This document shows positions 51,913 through 59,011 of a stretch of DNA of 59,011 nucleotides, one piece after another. The stretch comes from Bordetella parapertussis (GTDB lineage Bacteria; Pseudomonadota; Gammaproteobacteria; Burkholderiales; Burkholderiaceae_D): contig CAMBFZ010000022.1 of assembly GCA_945866125.1 (NCBI GenBank), positions 1-59,011 of the forward strand. The letters run 5' to 3'. The notes beneath the pieces were generated by a model. The model was given only the letters and a program-made list of their open reading frames with translations. It ran no database searches and had not been told where the DNA came from. The position numbers and the translations under genes were made by a program. Each line of letters opens with the position of its first letter. Position 1 is the first letter of the stretch.

Positions 51913-52197
51913 ATGAAACCGTACAAGCTTGTTTCGCTCGTCGCGGCCTTGCTGTTAATGACTGGCTTAGCGGCCCACGCAGATCATCATGGCGAACAGA
52001 AAACGCGCGTTGGGACCTGCGAAGATGCAAAAAAACAGATGGATTATTTTTGCGACCAAAAAAATGCAGCAACCGATTCGATGGTTGCCTTGGGTACTGC
52101 CTGCAGAAATGCAAAAATTAATCTCAAGGAGGCGTGTGAGGGTTTAGTCGAACCCGACCCTGAATACAAGTCTTGCAAAATGGAGCAAAAATGTTGA
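51913..52197 (+). CDS. Small Cys-rich periplasmic protein
   Basis: 94 residues. Signal peptide cleaved after AHA (about residue 23), then a mature protein of about 70 residues with six Cys spaced as three likely disulfides (TCED, FCDQ, ACRN, ACEG, SCKM, KC-end) and a His-rich N-terminus (DHHGE). GGAGG lies 8 bases before the ATG. Lies 137 bases after the amidohydrolase gene and before a strong terminator, so it ends that transcription unit. No named family recognised; copper/metal binding or a chaperone role for the exported enzyme is possible. Confidence 0.75.
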   Translation: MKPYKLVSLVAALLLMTGLAAHADHHGEQKTRVGTCEDAKKQMDYFCDQKNAATDSMVALGTACRNAKINLKEACEGLVEPDPEYKSCKMEQKC

Positions 52198-52279
52198 GTT
52201 AGGTAATGTTCAAGATAATTCTAACTGACGGCATCTCCCTCTCTGCATGAGACTGGTTCCACTGCCTCACTGCGAGTTG

Positions 52280-52307
52280 CCGGCAGCGCGCTGCTGCCGG
52301 TTTTTTT
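52280..52307 (+). terminator. Intrinsic terminator after the Cys-rich protein gene
   Basis: CCGGCAGC (52280-52287) pairs with GCTGCCGG (52293-52300), 5-nt loop, seven T residues. Confidence 0.95.
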
Positions 52308-52507
52308 GGGTTGAATTTTACGCAAGAAAAAATTAGAAATGAAATGTCCGCTTTATGGCGTTAGCGGTATGCTGGACTGACGACGGCATGACGCCCTTGG
52401 CGTTGGGTGCGGTAGATATAAGCATGCCAAGCATTCGCTTTATCGATTTTCCCTATGTGCGAGGATGGTGATAAGTCCACCATGCGGATTGTTGATAAAG
52501 TCTGAAA

Positions 52508-52747
52508 AAAAATAGCGAGCAGGTTGACCAAAGGCTGCAGCGCGCAGCCAAGATTGCGAATTTGCTGGGATCGGGCATGTTTGAACTAGGTTTTTATCTG
52601 CGGGATGTCTGTGCAAAAAACGTTAAATCTCTGAAGGAAAATGATAAGGCTGTTGGCTTTTCTAGGTACTCGGTCATGAATGTGTCGTGGCGAGGCGTGA
52701 AGGATTATGTGGCTTGGCTAAAAAAATCCTGTAAGCCGCCTTGTTAA
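52508..52747 (+). pseudogene. Possible remnant of a formylglycine-generating-enzyme (SUMF1) family gene
   Basis: The open frame ending at 52747 contains YSVMNVSWRGVKDYVAWLKKS, split here as YSVMNVSW and DYVAWLKKS, which resembles the conserved VVNVSWxDAxxYxxWLSxxTG block of FGE-sulfatase domain proteins. Preceding residues (GSGMFELGFYLRDV) recall the start of that domain. Everything before and after is missing: the frame stops just where the RLPTEAEWE motif should follow. No Shine-Dalgarno was found. The flanks 52308-52507 and 52748-52948 hold nothing recognised. Confidence 0.35.
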
Positions 52748-52948
52748 GCATGGCTGTGATTGCGAAAGACGCTTTGTGCCGAGTGGACATGGATTAATAG
52801 CACGTCGACCGCAGCGGGTTGCGTGCCGCTACTCAGAGAAGGAAATTTTCTTAGCGATCAGTTTGGATTTCGCGTCATCATAGAATGTAAATAATTATGC
52901 AGTCTATGAAAAGACAGCGCGAGCTTCAAAGTTTACTAACCTGCAGGA

Positions 52949-54373
52949 GTGCACGCCACCTTGATCTCGGCGATGAAAAAGATAGCCGCCACTGAGCACG
53001 GGCCTTTATGGCGCGTTGCTCTTGTATTTCTTCTTGTGACGCTCATCTACTGCAGTAGTGTCAGCTCGCAAATTATTCGTTCTGCTCCGAAGCCCATCGC
53101 GCCCGGCGATGTGTACTTGCAGCCTGTTCCGGGTTTAAGCCATACCCAGTTGCAAAAATTCAAATCTGGCGAAAAGCAATTCAAAGCGCCCTGGGTTGTA
53201 TTTCCGCTGCTGGGTGGCGAGTGGGGTCTTGGGCCGACGTTTATTGCGTCATCCTGCGTTGGTTGTCATGTGCAGGCGGGGCGTGGCCGTACCTTCGATG
53301 AGCCTGGGAGCGTCATTTTTCAGCAGCTACTGCGTGTGTCGATCCCCGGGGAGGGGCCGTATGGTGCGCCTAATCCGCATCCAAATTATGGCGATCAGAT
53401 TCAGGTCTTCGGTGTCAATGTCGGCCTGAAGGAAAATCGTAAGCCTGGCGAAGCAGATGTATTCGTTGATTGGACTGCCCAGCCCGTTCGGCTGCCGGAT
53501 GGTGCCGAGGTGACATTGCGTCGCCCAAATATTCGCGTCGAAAATTTTAATTTTGGGCCGATCGATGAGACGGTCATGACCTCCTTGCGCAATACGCAGG
53601 CGGTCTATGGCTTGGGATATCTTGAGGCCGTTACTGAGGAGGATATCCTGGCGCTGGCGAAGCTACAGCAATCGATGGGGCTCGATGGACGGCCAAATTA
53701 TGTGCGCGATGATATTAACGACCGCGTTACGCTTGGCCGTTTTGGCTGGAAAGCCAATCAGCCTAGCGTAAGGCAACAAATTGCGGCGGCATTTCATGGC
53801 GACATGGGCGTGACCTCTTCAATCTATCAACAGGAAAACTGCCCACCTGTTCAGCTTGCCTGTCGGGCTATGCCACCTGGCAATAGCCCCGAATTACTCG
53901 ATTATGCGTGGGACGATCTGACCTTCTGGTCTGTCGCTCTTGATGCGCCGCCACCGCGTCAACAGGATGCCGAAAGCATCAAGCAGGGCGCGCAGTTGTT
54001 TCAAAAAATACGTTGCGCCGAGTGCCATGTGCCCGAGTTGCGTACGGGTGCCTATCCGTCATTGCCTGCCATTGCCAACCGCTCTTTCCGCCCTTATACC
54101 GATTTGCTGCTGCACGATATGGGACCGGACCTGGCTGACGGCCGCCCTGATTTCAAGGCGGGTCCGCGCGACTGGCGAACTGCGCCGCTTTGGGGAATCG
54201 GTGTCTCTGCCCAAGTTAATGGCAGTACGAATTTGCTGCATGATGGCAGGGCGCGCAATGTACTCGAGGCCATACTCTGGCACGGTGGCGAAGCGCAGTC
54301 GTCACGCGATCTGTTTGCTGATTTGCGCAAAGAAGATCGCGACCTACTGATTGCTTTCGTTAATTCACTTTAA
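52949..54373 (+). CDS. Di-heme oxidoreductase, DUF1111 (putative thiol oxidoreductase)
   Basis: Up to 474 residues. Signal anchor near 20-38, then two c-type haem sites: CVGCH at about residue 103 and CAECH at about 356. Between and around them lie the DUF1111 blocks (GPTFIASSCVGCHVQAGRG, LRNTQAVYGLGYLEAV, GRFGWKANQPSVRQQIAAAFHGDMG, LLHDMGPDLADG, WRTAPLWGIG, LLHDGRARNVLEAI...HGGEA). Periplasmic electron-transfer protein related to MauG-like di-haem peroxidases. The start is uncertain: GTG 52949 is too near AGGAG, while TTG 52961 and ATG 52973 are also in frame. Heads the group with the next two genes. Confidence 0.88.
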   Translation: MHATLISAMKKIAATEHGPLWRVALVFLLVTLIYCSSVSSQIIRSAPKPIAPGDVYLQPVPGLSHTQLQKFKSGEKQFKAPWVVFPLLGGEWGLGPTFIASSCVGCHVQAGRGRTFDEPGSVIFQQLLRVSIPGEGPYGAPNPHPNYGDQIQVFGVNVGLKENRKPGEADVFVDWTAQPVRLPDGAEVTLRRPNIRVENFNFGPIDETVMTSLRNTQAVYGLGYLEAVTEEDILALAKLQQSMGLDGRPNYVRDDINDRVTLGRFGWKANQPSVRQQIAAAFHGDMGVTSSIYQQENCPPVQLACRAMPPGNSPELLDYAWDDLTFWSVALDAPPPRQQDAESIKQGAQLFQKIRCAECHVPELRTGAYPSLPAIANRSFRPYTDLLLHDMGPDLADGRPDFKAGPRDWRTAPLWGIGVSAQVNGSTNLLHDGRARNVLEAILWHGGEAQSSRDLFADLRKEDRDLLIAFVNSL

Positions 54374-54383
54374 GGCCGGGATA

Positions 54384-54611
54384 ATGATTTCATTGAGCCG
54401 GCGGCAGAAAATTATTTACTTCAGCCTGGCCTTTAGTGCGCTCATGGTCTTTCGCCACCTACTTGGACCACAGTTGGGGCTGGACGATATCTTGCTGCTG
54501 GTGTCTTCCTATATATTTGGGATTGGTGTGGCAACTGCCTATTTGTACGTGACACTCAAGCGCAATCGGGTTGACGCCGATCACGCTGCAACTGGGAAGT
54601 CGATTCAATGA
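54384..54611 (+). CDS. Small two-helix membrane protein
   Basis: 75 residues from ATG 54384 (AAGG upstream). Two hydrophobic helices (IIYFSLAFSALMVFRHLLG and ILLLVSSYIFGIGVATAYLYVT) and a polar C-terminal tail. No family recognised. Ten bases after the DUF1111 gene, and its stop overlaps the next start by 4 bases, so co-translated with it. Confidence 0.65.
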   Translation: MISLSRRQKIIYFSLAFSALMVFRHLLGPQLGLDDILLLVSSYIFGIGVATAYLYVTLKRNRVDADHAATGKSIQ

Positions 54612-54988
54612 GATATTTTTTTGCTGCGACTATTTTGCTGGTCTGCGCAGGTCATGTGGACGCAGCCTGGATACAGTATGGGGATAATGGCAAGGCGGAA
54701 TTTTTCTATGAAGACAGCAGCATCATCGTATCCGGCAACAACGCAAGTGTGCTTGAAATGCTTAATTACAGTTTTCCTTTGAAGGGCGTCTTGTCAAATC
54801 GCGCCCGTAAAGAATATGACTGTAATGCAGAGCGCTATCGCACTGTGGTCGGCGAGTTTTTTTCTGGTCAGCGTTTGACTGGTGAACGTATCAGCAGCAA
54901 TATCGATCCAGAGGACCCGTGGCGTCCGGTGGTGGAAGGTACGCAGAACCAAGTGCTGATGAATATTATTTGCGGTGCAAGTAGTTGA
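54608..54988 (+). CDS. CNP1-like/surface-adhesin E family secreted protein
   Basis: 126 residues, signal peptide cleaved after VDA (about residue 19). The mature domain matches the CNP1-like/surface-adhesin E pattern common in betaproteobacteria: WIQYGDNGKAEFFYEDSSI, EMLNYSFPLKGVLSNRARKEYDCNAERYR, FFSGQRLTGERIS, PWRPVVEGTQNQ and the final IICGA Cys that pairs with the DCN Cys. Role not established. Overlaps the preceding gene (ATGA). Confidence 0.78.
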   Translation: MRYFFAATILLVCAGHVDAAWIQYGDNGKAEFFYEDSSIIVSGNNASVLEMLNYSFPLKGVLSNRARKEYDCNAERYRTVVGEFFSGQRLTGERISSNIDPEDPWRPVVEGTQNQVLMNIICGASS

Positions 54989-55311
54989 TCTATTTTGTCA
55001 GATTTACGGCCCAACAATAAAGACTAGCGCATAGGTTATCGAGTGATGCGAGAAGTCAGCATCGCTTGGACTGTGGACGAGCCGGTGTACTCTCTTCTTG
55101 GTTCTTCTCAAGCTTTGCTTGAGCAGGCTTGCTGTTCAAGTTTGCGTTAGAAAATACGCGCTAAATCTCCTCTCTGATTTTCCCAAATCCAGTTGCGATG
55201 TCTGTCCGTTAAGGCAAACAGGTATAGTTGGCCACATCGGGTATTGCATAAATATTTAAGTCACGCATCCGATGATGCAAATTAAATAATAAATGTTTTA
55301 TGGAGAGGGCA
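54989..55311 (+). other. Intergenic region with a small hairpin
   Basis: 323 bases without a gene. The only structure seen is CTCAAGC-TTT-GCTTGAG (55107-55123), a 7-bp perfect hairpin without a T-run. The last 60 bases are AT-rich and probably hold the promoter of the secretin-like gene, but no clear -35/-10 pair was recognised. Confidence 0.4.
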
Positions 55312-57249
55312 ATGATTAGCACCAAAAAATCCGCAATTTTCACAGCTGTGGCTGCCATTTTTTTGCTCACTGGCTGCGCCGGGTTTAATAAATTGACCCC
55401 GGGCTCAAATTTGAGCGGATTCAATTTCAAGGGTCAAACAAAAAGTGATCTTTCGGAAAAATCCAGAACACAGGCCTTAATTGAATCGGGTGTTGAATAC
55501 CTTGAAAGTGGAGATTTCGTTAAAGCGCAGCAGGTTTTTAATGTTGGTTTGAAGTTTGATATTCAAAGTGTTCCTTTGCATTTTTTCAACGCGCTCACTT
55601 ATCACCTTAAGTATGAGAAGGGCGATCCTGAAAGTTTTAAGCTCGCCGAGGCGGGGTATCAGACAGCAATCGGTCTGGATCCGACGATGGACCTTGCCCA
55701 TTTGCAGTTGGGCCGCCTTTATATTTCTTCTAAAAGATATAACGATGCGAAGTTGTCTTTTGCAAATGCAGTGGATATCAAAGTTAAAAAGCCAGAAGAA
55801 GCATTAATCGGTCTGGCGCAGTCTGCTCTTCTGTCGGGTGATACGAACACCTCTGTGTGGGCGGTAAAACAACTTGACGAATTAAAATGGAATGATGCAA
55901 GACTGTATCGGTTAAAAGCGTTTCAAGCGGCAATCGCCAAACAACCTGTTGTCGCTCGGGAGATGCTTGAAAAATATGCTTCATTAGAAAAAAATACAAA
56001 AGAGTCACGCTATGTTGGCAATAGAATTGACCAGCTCGTGTCGGTCAAGACTACTTATTCACCCGACAATGAGAAAGACGTGCACGTTGCTCTTGCGAAG
56101 ACAGATGAGCCAAAGCCTGCAGAAAAAAATGAATCGAAGGATGAGGCCAAAGATATTGCCCCCAAAGCGAATTGGTTTAGCTGTGATCTGAGGCCATCTC
56201 CCGTGATGGAAAAAGATACGACCTTGATGCATCCGCACACGCAACCAGGTGGCGGCGATGACGGGTACGTGACGGCCGCACTTCCCATGCCATGCGATGG
56301 ACAAAAGCCACCGGTTGCTGTCATTGAAATTACGATGATCAGAACGGAAGAGAAAAGTACTAATACCTATGGCATTAATTTGCTGGAGAGTTTACGAGTT
56401 GCCGGCGCAGTTCGATATTCTGGCGGTGTACAAACATCTAATTTCCGCGATCGGACCATTTATACCGATCCCGGCACCGATGCAATCTCTACCGGCATTT
56501 TGTCTTATTCTTTGAATATCGCGAATTCGCTGTATGAAAAAAATGAAGTTGTCGCGCGGCCTACTCTCGCGGCAATCGATAGATTGCCAGCCTTATTTTT
56601 CAGCGGCACCAATTATTCGGTTGGCGTTGGCTCAGTCAATGCTGGCTTTAGTTTAGTTGATCGACAAGTTGGTATTTCTTTGTCTGTTACACCGACATTT
56701 ATTAATGATGAAGAGATACTGTTAAGCGTCAGAGCATCTCGATCATTTTTGGAAGGTGGGGCCACGTCACCAGTGGTGTTGGTTCAATCGAAAAACACGG
56801 TTAACGGCTCAGCCTTATTGAAGTATGGACAAACCTTCATCATGAATGGATTGGTTGAGAGAGAAAAAGATGTTGTTCAGTCGGGTACGCCGCTATTTCA
56901 AGAGATCCCCGTTCTTCAATATTTTTTCAAAAACTCCATCACGGTTGATTACAACCGGCAAATCTTGACCCTTGTCACGGTGCGCAAGATTATCGATTCT
57001 GACGAAGAAATGCAAAAGACAAAAAATAAAGAAGGCTTAATAAGCCGCCATAAGCTCTCCAGTGAGGTTCAGCACTTTATTGATTTGCAATCCAATGTGC
57101 CGGTTTTGGATGAGGTTTTTAGTTCGCTTGCAAAGGATAATTTCTTGTATCGCCGACTGAAGCAAAGAGATTTGATACAAGAATCGGTGTCGTCTAAAGA
57201 TTGGATTCAACGAATGATTGTTGATCTAAAAGAAATGGCGTATTTCTAA
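55312..57249 (+). CDS. TPR-secretin fusion lipoprotein
   Basis: 645 residues from ATG 55312 (GGAGAGGG upstream; the ATG at 55300 overlaps that site). Lipobox LTGC, Cys 22. Residues about 50-235 form TPR-like helical repeats (GVEYLESGDFVKAQQVFNVGL, AEAGYQTAIGLDPTMDLAHLQLGRLYISSKRYNDAKLSFANAV). After a Lys/Glu linker, about 330-565 resembles the secretin channel domain of type II/III secretion and type IV pilus systems (VIEITMIRTEEKSTNTYGINLL, ARPTLAAIDRLPALFFSG, VGISLSVTPTFINDEEI, GTPLFQEIPVLQYFF). It is followed by a 75-residue helical tail. No other secretion or pilus gene is nearby. Most likely an outer-membrane channel with its own TPR partner-binding module. Confidence 0.75.
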   Translation: MISTKKSAIFTAVAAIFLLTGCAGFNKLTPGSNLSGFNFKGQTKSDLSEKSRTQALIESGVEYLESGDFVKAQQVFNVGLKFDIQSVPLHFFNALTYHLKYEKGDPESFKLAEAGYQTAIGLDPTMDLAHLQLGRLYISSKRYNDAKLSFANAVDIKVKKPEEALIGLAQSALLSGDTNTSVWAVKQLDELKWNDARLYRLKAFQAAIAKQPVVAREMLEKYASLEKNTKESRYVGNRIDQLVSVKTTYSPDNEKDVHVALAKTDEPKPAEKNESKDEAKDIAPKANWFSCDLRPSPVMEKDTTLMHPHTQPGGGDDGYVTAALPMPCDGQKPPVAVIEITMIRTEEKSTNTYGINLLESLRVAGAVRYSGGVQTSNFRDRTIYTDPGTDAISTGILSYSLNIANSLYEKNEVVARPTLAAIDRLPALFFSGTNYSVGVGSVNAGFSLVDRQVGISLSVTPTFINDEEILLSVRASRSFLEGGATSPVVLVQSKNTVNGSALLKYGQTFIMNGLVEREKDVVQSGTPLFQEIPVLQYFFKNSITVDYNRQILTLVTVRKIIDSDEEMQKTKNKEGLISRHKLSSEVQHFIDLQSNVPVLDEVFSSLAKDNFLYRRLKQRDLIQESVSSKDWIQRMIVDLKEMAYF

Positions 57250-57324
57250 TTCACCCCGCTAAGAGTGGGGGTGCGTCTGATTTGCCCGGGGCATGCAGCG
57301 ATCGTCGTATCGTGCGAGGCCAAA

Positions 57325-57356
57325 GAAAAAGCCCGCGTTTAGCGGGCTTCTTTTTT
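57325..57356 (+). terminator. Intrinsic terminator after the secretin-like gene
   Basis: AGCCCGC / GCGGGCT stem with 5-nt loop (core 57330-57348) and following TTCTTTTTT. Confidence 0.85.
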
Positions 57357-57388
57357 GCTGCAAACTTTTGATTTGAAACAATTTATTT

Positions 57389-57434
57389 TGGTAGGCCGTG
57401 CGGGATTCGAACCTGCGACCAACGGATTAAAAGA
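57389..57434 (-). repeat. tRNA-Lys (TTT) 3' fragment, integrase attachment-site footprint
   Basis: Read on the minus strand, this is the 3' part of a tRNA-Lys: anticodon loop CTTTTAA (anticodon TTT), 3' anticodon stem TCCGT, variable loop, T arm (GCAGGTTCGAATCCCGC), 3' acceptor strand and CCA. The sequence stops matching a tRNA exactly at the anticodon loop, and no D arm or 5' acceptor strand follows. Such fragments are left by site-specific integration into tRNA genes. The orientation means the inserted element lies to the right. Confidence 0.85.
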
Positions 57435-58019
57435 TGTGGTTGTCGTATAAAAAACAAATTAAATCAATGACTTAAAATTACAAAATTGTACTGTGCAACA
57501 AACTGTGTAAAGCGATACCCGTGTGTGAATTTTGTCTGGACGGTCTAGGGGTGTCCAGAATATGGACGACTCAAAGTATTCTGGCTGAGCTGTAGTGTCC
57601 AGACTTTTGACAGATCAAAAATTTTTGCGAGTCGGGATCGTAAAGGGCTCATTGGGTTAAAAGCCCCCTTCAACATAGGCTATAGCATTAGATTAATTAT
57701 ATTGTCCTTCGAATATTTTGCCTGAATGAGCTTAATCTCTTCAATAGCACCAGCATTACGACAAACACTGCTATTGCGAAACCCTCGTAAATGGAAAACC
57801 CAAACCTGTTGCTGCAACAACAAAATTACAATTCAACCCAATCTAGGGAGTTGAATCGCCTAATGGACACGCATTAGTGTCGCAATGGTAGAAAATTTAA
57901 CAACTGAAGTTAGCTGTTTTTCTTCAATTTTACTTGCCCACTAATAGTCTTAGCGTTAACGGCTTTGGCATGTTTAATACTCATGCGAATTCATGCCGCA
58001 GATTTAAGTACGCTCACAC
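57435..58019. other. AT-rich stretch without recognisable gene, start of probable integrated element
   Basis: 585 bases, more AT-rich than the rest of the window. The motif GTCTGGAC (57534-57541) recurs inverted as GTCCAGAC (57597-57604), and GTGTCCAGA occurs twice in direct orientation (57551 and 57595). No ORF of convincing quality and no integrase gene was found. It looks like degraded mobile DNA. Confidence 0.45.
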
Positions 58020-58256
58020 TCATAAACTAGAGTGAGTGCCGTTACATAGTGGTGCATTTGTCGATTGCTTACAGCCACAAAAATATACAGTTTTACTTTC
58101 CGTGGCTATAAATTCTAGAGGCGTCATATCAGTTCTTTTGTGCGAGGCATCACAAAAAGGTTGATTCGTACTAAGCCCGCAAGTGCACCAGTAGTAAATC
58201 TTATCTTTAAATACATCGATAGGATAAGGCGCATTTTTGGCAGTTTTCATTTCCAT
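58020..58256 (-). CDS. Dual CDGSH iron-sulfur domain protein
   Basis: 78 residues from ATG 58256 (GGGG about 8 bases upstream; the frame is open to 58331). Two CDGSH-type 2Fe-2S sites: CTCGLSTNQPFCDASH, with Ala replacing Gly, and CGCKQSTNAPLCNGTH, with Asn replacing the Asp of CDGTH. All six Cys and both His ligands are kept. The size and tandem layout fit bacterial MitoNEET-like (class III) proteins, small redox or Fe-S transfer proteins. It lies in the AT-rich region right of the tRNA fragment and is probably part of the imported DNA. Confidence 0.8.
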   Translation of the reverse strand: MEMKTAKNAPYPIDVFKDKIYYWCTCGLSTNQPFCDASHKRTDMTPLEFIATESKTVYFCGCKQSTNAPLCNGTHSSL

Positions 58257-58492
58257 CGTGATTCCCCACAAAGGTAAAAAGACGAACAGCTGATTAAATG
58301 TAAAGTTTATTCCTACCCACGTAGAGAGCATTTACATCATAAATTCTCGAATTGCTCGCATTTCTTTTGATATGACGCTGCAAATAATTATTTGAGGTGA
58401 GGATCAATCTTCGGCTGATCAGCAACATCATCGTTGGCATCCACATTCTAATTGACATGCGTTTTGATTTAGCAAATCAGCCATCAGTTAAG

Positions 58493-58693
58493 CTATTTTT
58501 GCGTCTCAACGTGCGTCAAGCGATGCAGCACCTGCTGACCCGATTGAGCAATGTTCTGCATGTTGGCTTCTAGCAATGCCATTTCTCTTAGCGTCTGAGC
58601 CAGCGCACGGTACTTCGCAGCTTGACCCTCGACTTTAAGAGCACTGAATAAATAAACCATCTTTACATGGTGAACAAAATGGAAAAGATCCAA
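58493..58693 (-). CDS. Hypothetical small protein
   Basis: Up to 66 residues from TTG 58693, or 55 from ATG 58660. The C-terminal two thirds is predicted amphipathic helix (KYRALAQTLREMALLEANMQNIAQS). No family recognised and no clear ribosome-binding site; could be a fragment. Confidence 0.25.
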   Translation of the reverse strand: MDLFHFVHHVKMVYLFSALKVEGQAAKYRALAQTLREMALLEANMQNIAQSGQQVLHRLTHVETQK

Positions 58694-58798
58694 GAGAACA
58701 AAGAAACACTTCTTATTTTTATCGTACTTTCAGTTATTACACTTAGAACGTCCCAAATTGTATTGTTGGCATCTCAAAGGTAAAATTTCAACTCAATC

Positions 58799-58990
58799 TT
58801 GGATGACCCCATAATACTAAATGACATAGTAATCTTTGCAGCTTTACAAACATGGTATGCAACTTTACCAAATTATATGACTGACGATGACACCATCAAT
58901 GCAGTCTTGGGTGTGATGATGATGTCGTTTTTAATCGCATACTATGTTTTTACGTATACAAAATTTGTAAAGCCTACCGAAAACGCTTGA
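58799..58990 (+). CDS. Hypothetical small membrane protein
   Basis: 63 residues from a TTG start. One or two hydrophobic segments (IVIFAALQTWYATLP and AVLGVMMMSFLIAYYVFTY). No recognised family and no convincing Shine-Dalgarno; may be a remnant or a cargo gene of the integrated element. Confidence 0.25.
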   Translation: MDDPIILNDIVIFAALQTWYATLPNYMTDDDTINAVLGVMMMSFLIAYYVFTYTKFVKPTENA

Positions 58991-59011
58991 TGAAGCTGTC
59001 GATACGTTCGA

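Noticed and set aside
52562..52747. Treating this frame as an intact small gene
   Set aside because: TTG start without ribosome-binding site, and the sequence looks like an internal slice of a larger conserved domain.
1..59011. CRISPR arrays, rRNA operons, intact insertion sequences, replication origin
   Set aside because: No regularly spaced repeats, rRNA sequence, transposase or integrase ORF, or DnaA-box cluster was seen in the window.

Overview
The window looks like chromosomal DNA of a betaproteobacterium of the order Burkholderiales, most likely an Oxalobacteraceae relative (Herminiimonas/Herbaspirillum-like). The pointers are the gene order scpB-rluB and rimP-nusA-infB-rbfA-truB, paired leucyl-transferases aat/bpt, a Bug-type TctCBA transporter, and many sigma-54 activators. 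Base composition is moderate GC by eye up to about 57.4 kb, then clearly more AT-rich. Family and genus are inference; no search was run.

Layout. 1-7.7 kb: 3' end of a penicillin-binding endopeptidase gene, an IclR regulator, dgkA, then a leftward group aat-bpt-pyrD-tas, a divergent ammonium transporter (amt) and a NUDIX hydrolase. 7.8-19.3 kb: housekeeping core, with initiator tRNA-fMet, scpB, rluB, the rimP-nusA-infB-rbfA-truB operon and typA. 19.3-21.7 kb: omega-amino-acid:pyruvate aminotransferase and dusA.

21.7-29.6 kb is an accessory envelope-stress block. It has two sigma-54 activators (one without a receiver, one whose receiver has Asn in place of the phosphorylation Asp residues), a lipoprotein, a glycine-zipper lipoprotein, a membrane protein, a PRC-barrel protein, an SRPBCC protein, a small hypothetical protein, and a leftward operon yqjD-yqjE-yqjK-entericidin. 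Four good -24/-12 sequences lie in this block, upstream of the glycine-zipper gene, the small hypothetical gene, the yqjDEK operon and the next solute-binding protein gene.

29.6-39.6 kb: transport. An orphan branched-chain-type binding protein, a MORN lipoprotein, a NIPSNAP protein, a complete Liv-type ABC transporter (SBP, H, M, G, F) and a tripartite tricarboxylate transporter (tctCBA). 39.7-43.6 kb: a two-component system, an RTX calcium-binding protein and a cytochrome b561. All three promoters carry the same TTCAGGTT..TTCA element in the sense direction, which suggests one small regulon.

44-55 kb: an FMN-dependent hydroxy-acid dehydrogenase, a NosR-like flavin/Fe-S membrane protein without nos genes, and an AcoR-like sigma-54 activator. 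Immediately after the activator comes a near-perfect -24/-12 promoter driving a Tat-exported amidohydrolase-fold protein, with a Cys-rich periplasmic protein following it. Then come a di-heme DUF1111 protein, a small membrane protein and a CNP1-like secreted protein. The activator-amidohydrolase-redox group is the best candidate here for an uncharacterised system. 55.3-57.2 kb: an orphan lipoprotein that fuses TPR and secretin domains.

At 57389-57434 lies a 46-bp 3' fragment of a tRNA-Lys gene, the classic footprint of an integrase attachment site. The AT-rich DNA to its right (dual CDGSH protein and small unknown ORFs) is probably the start of an integrated element running past the end of the window. 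I see no CRISPR array, rRNA or intact insertion sequence.
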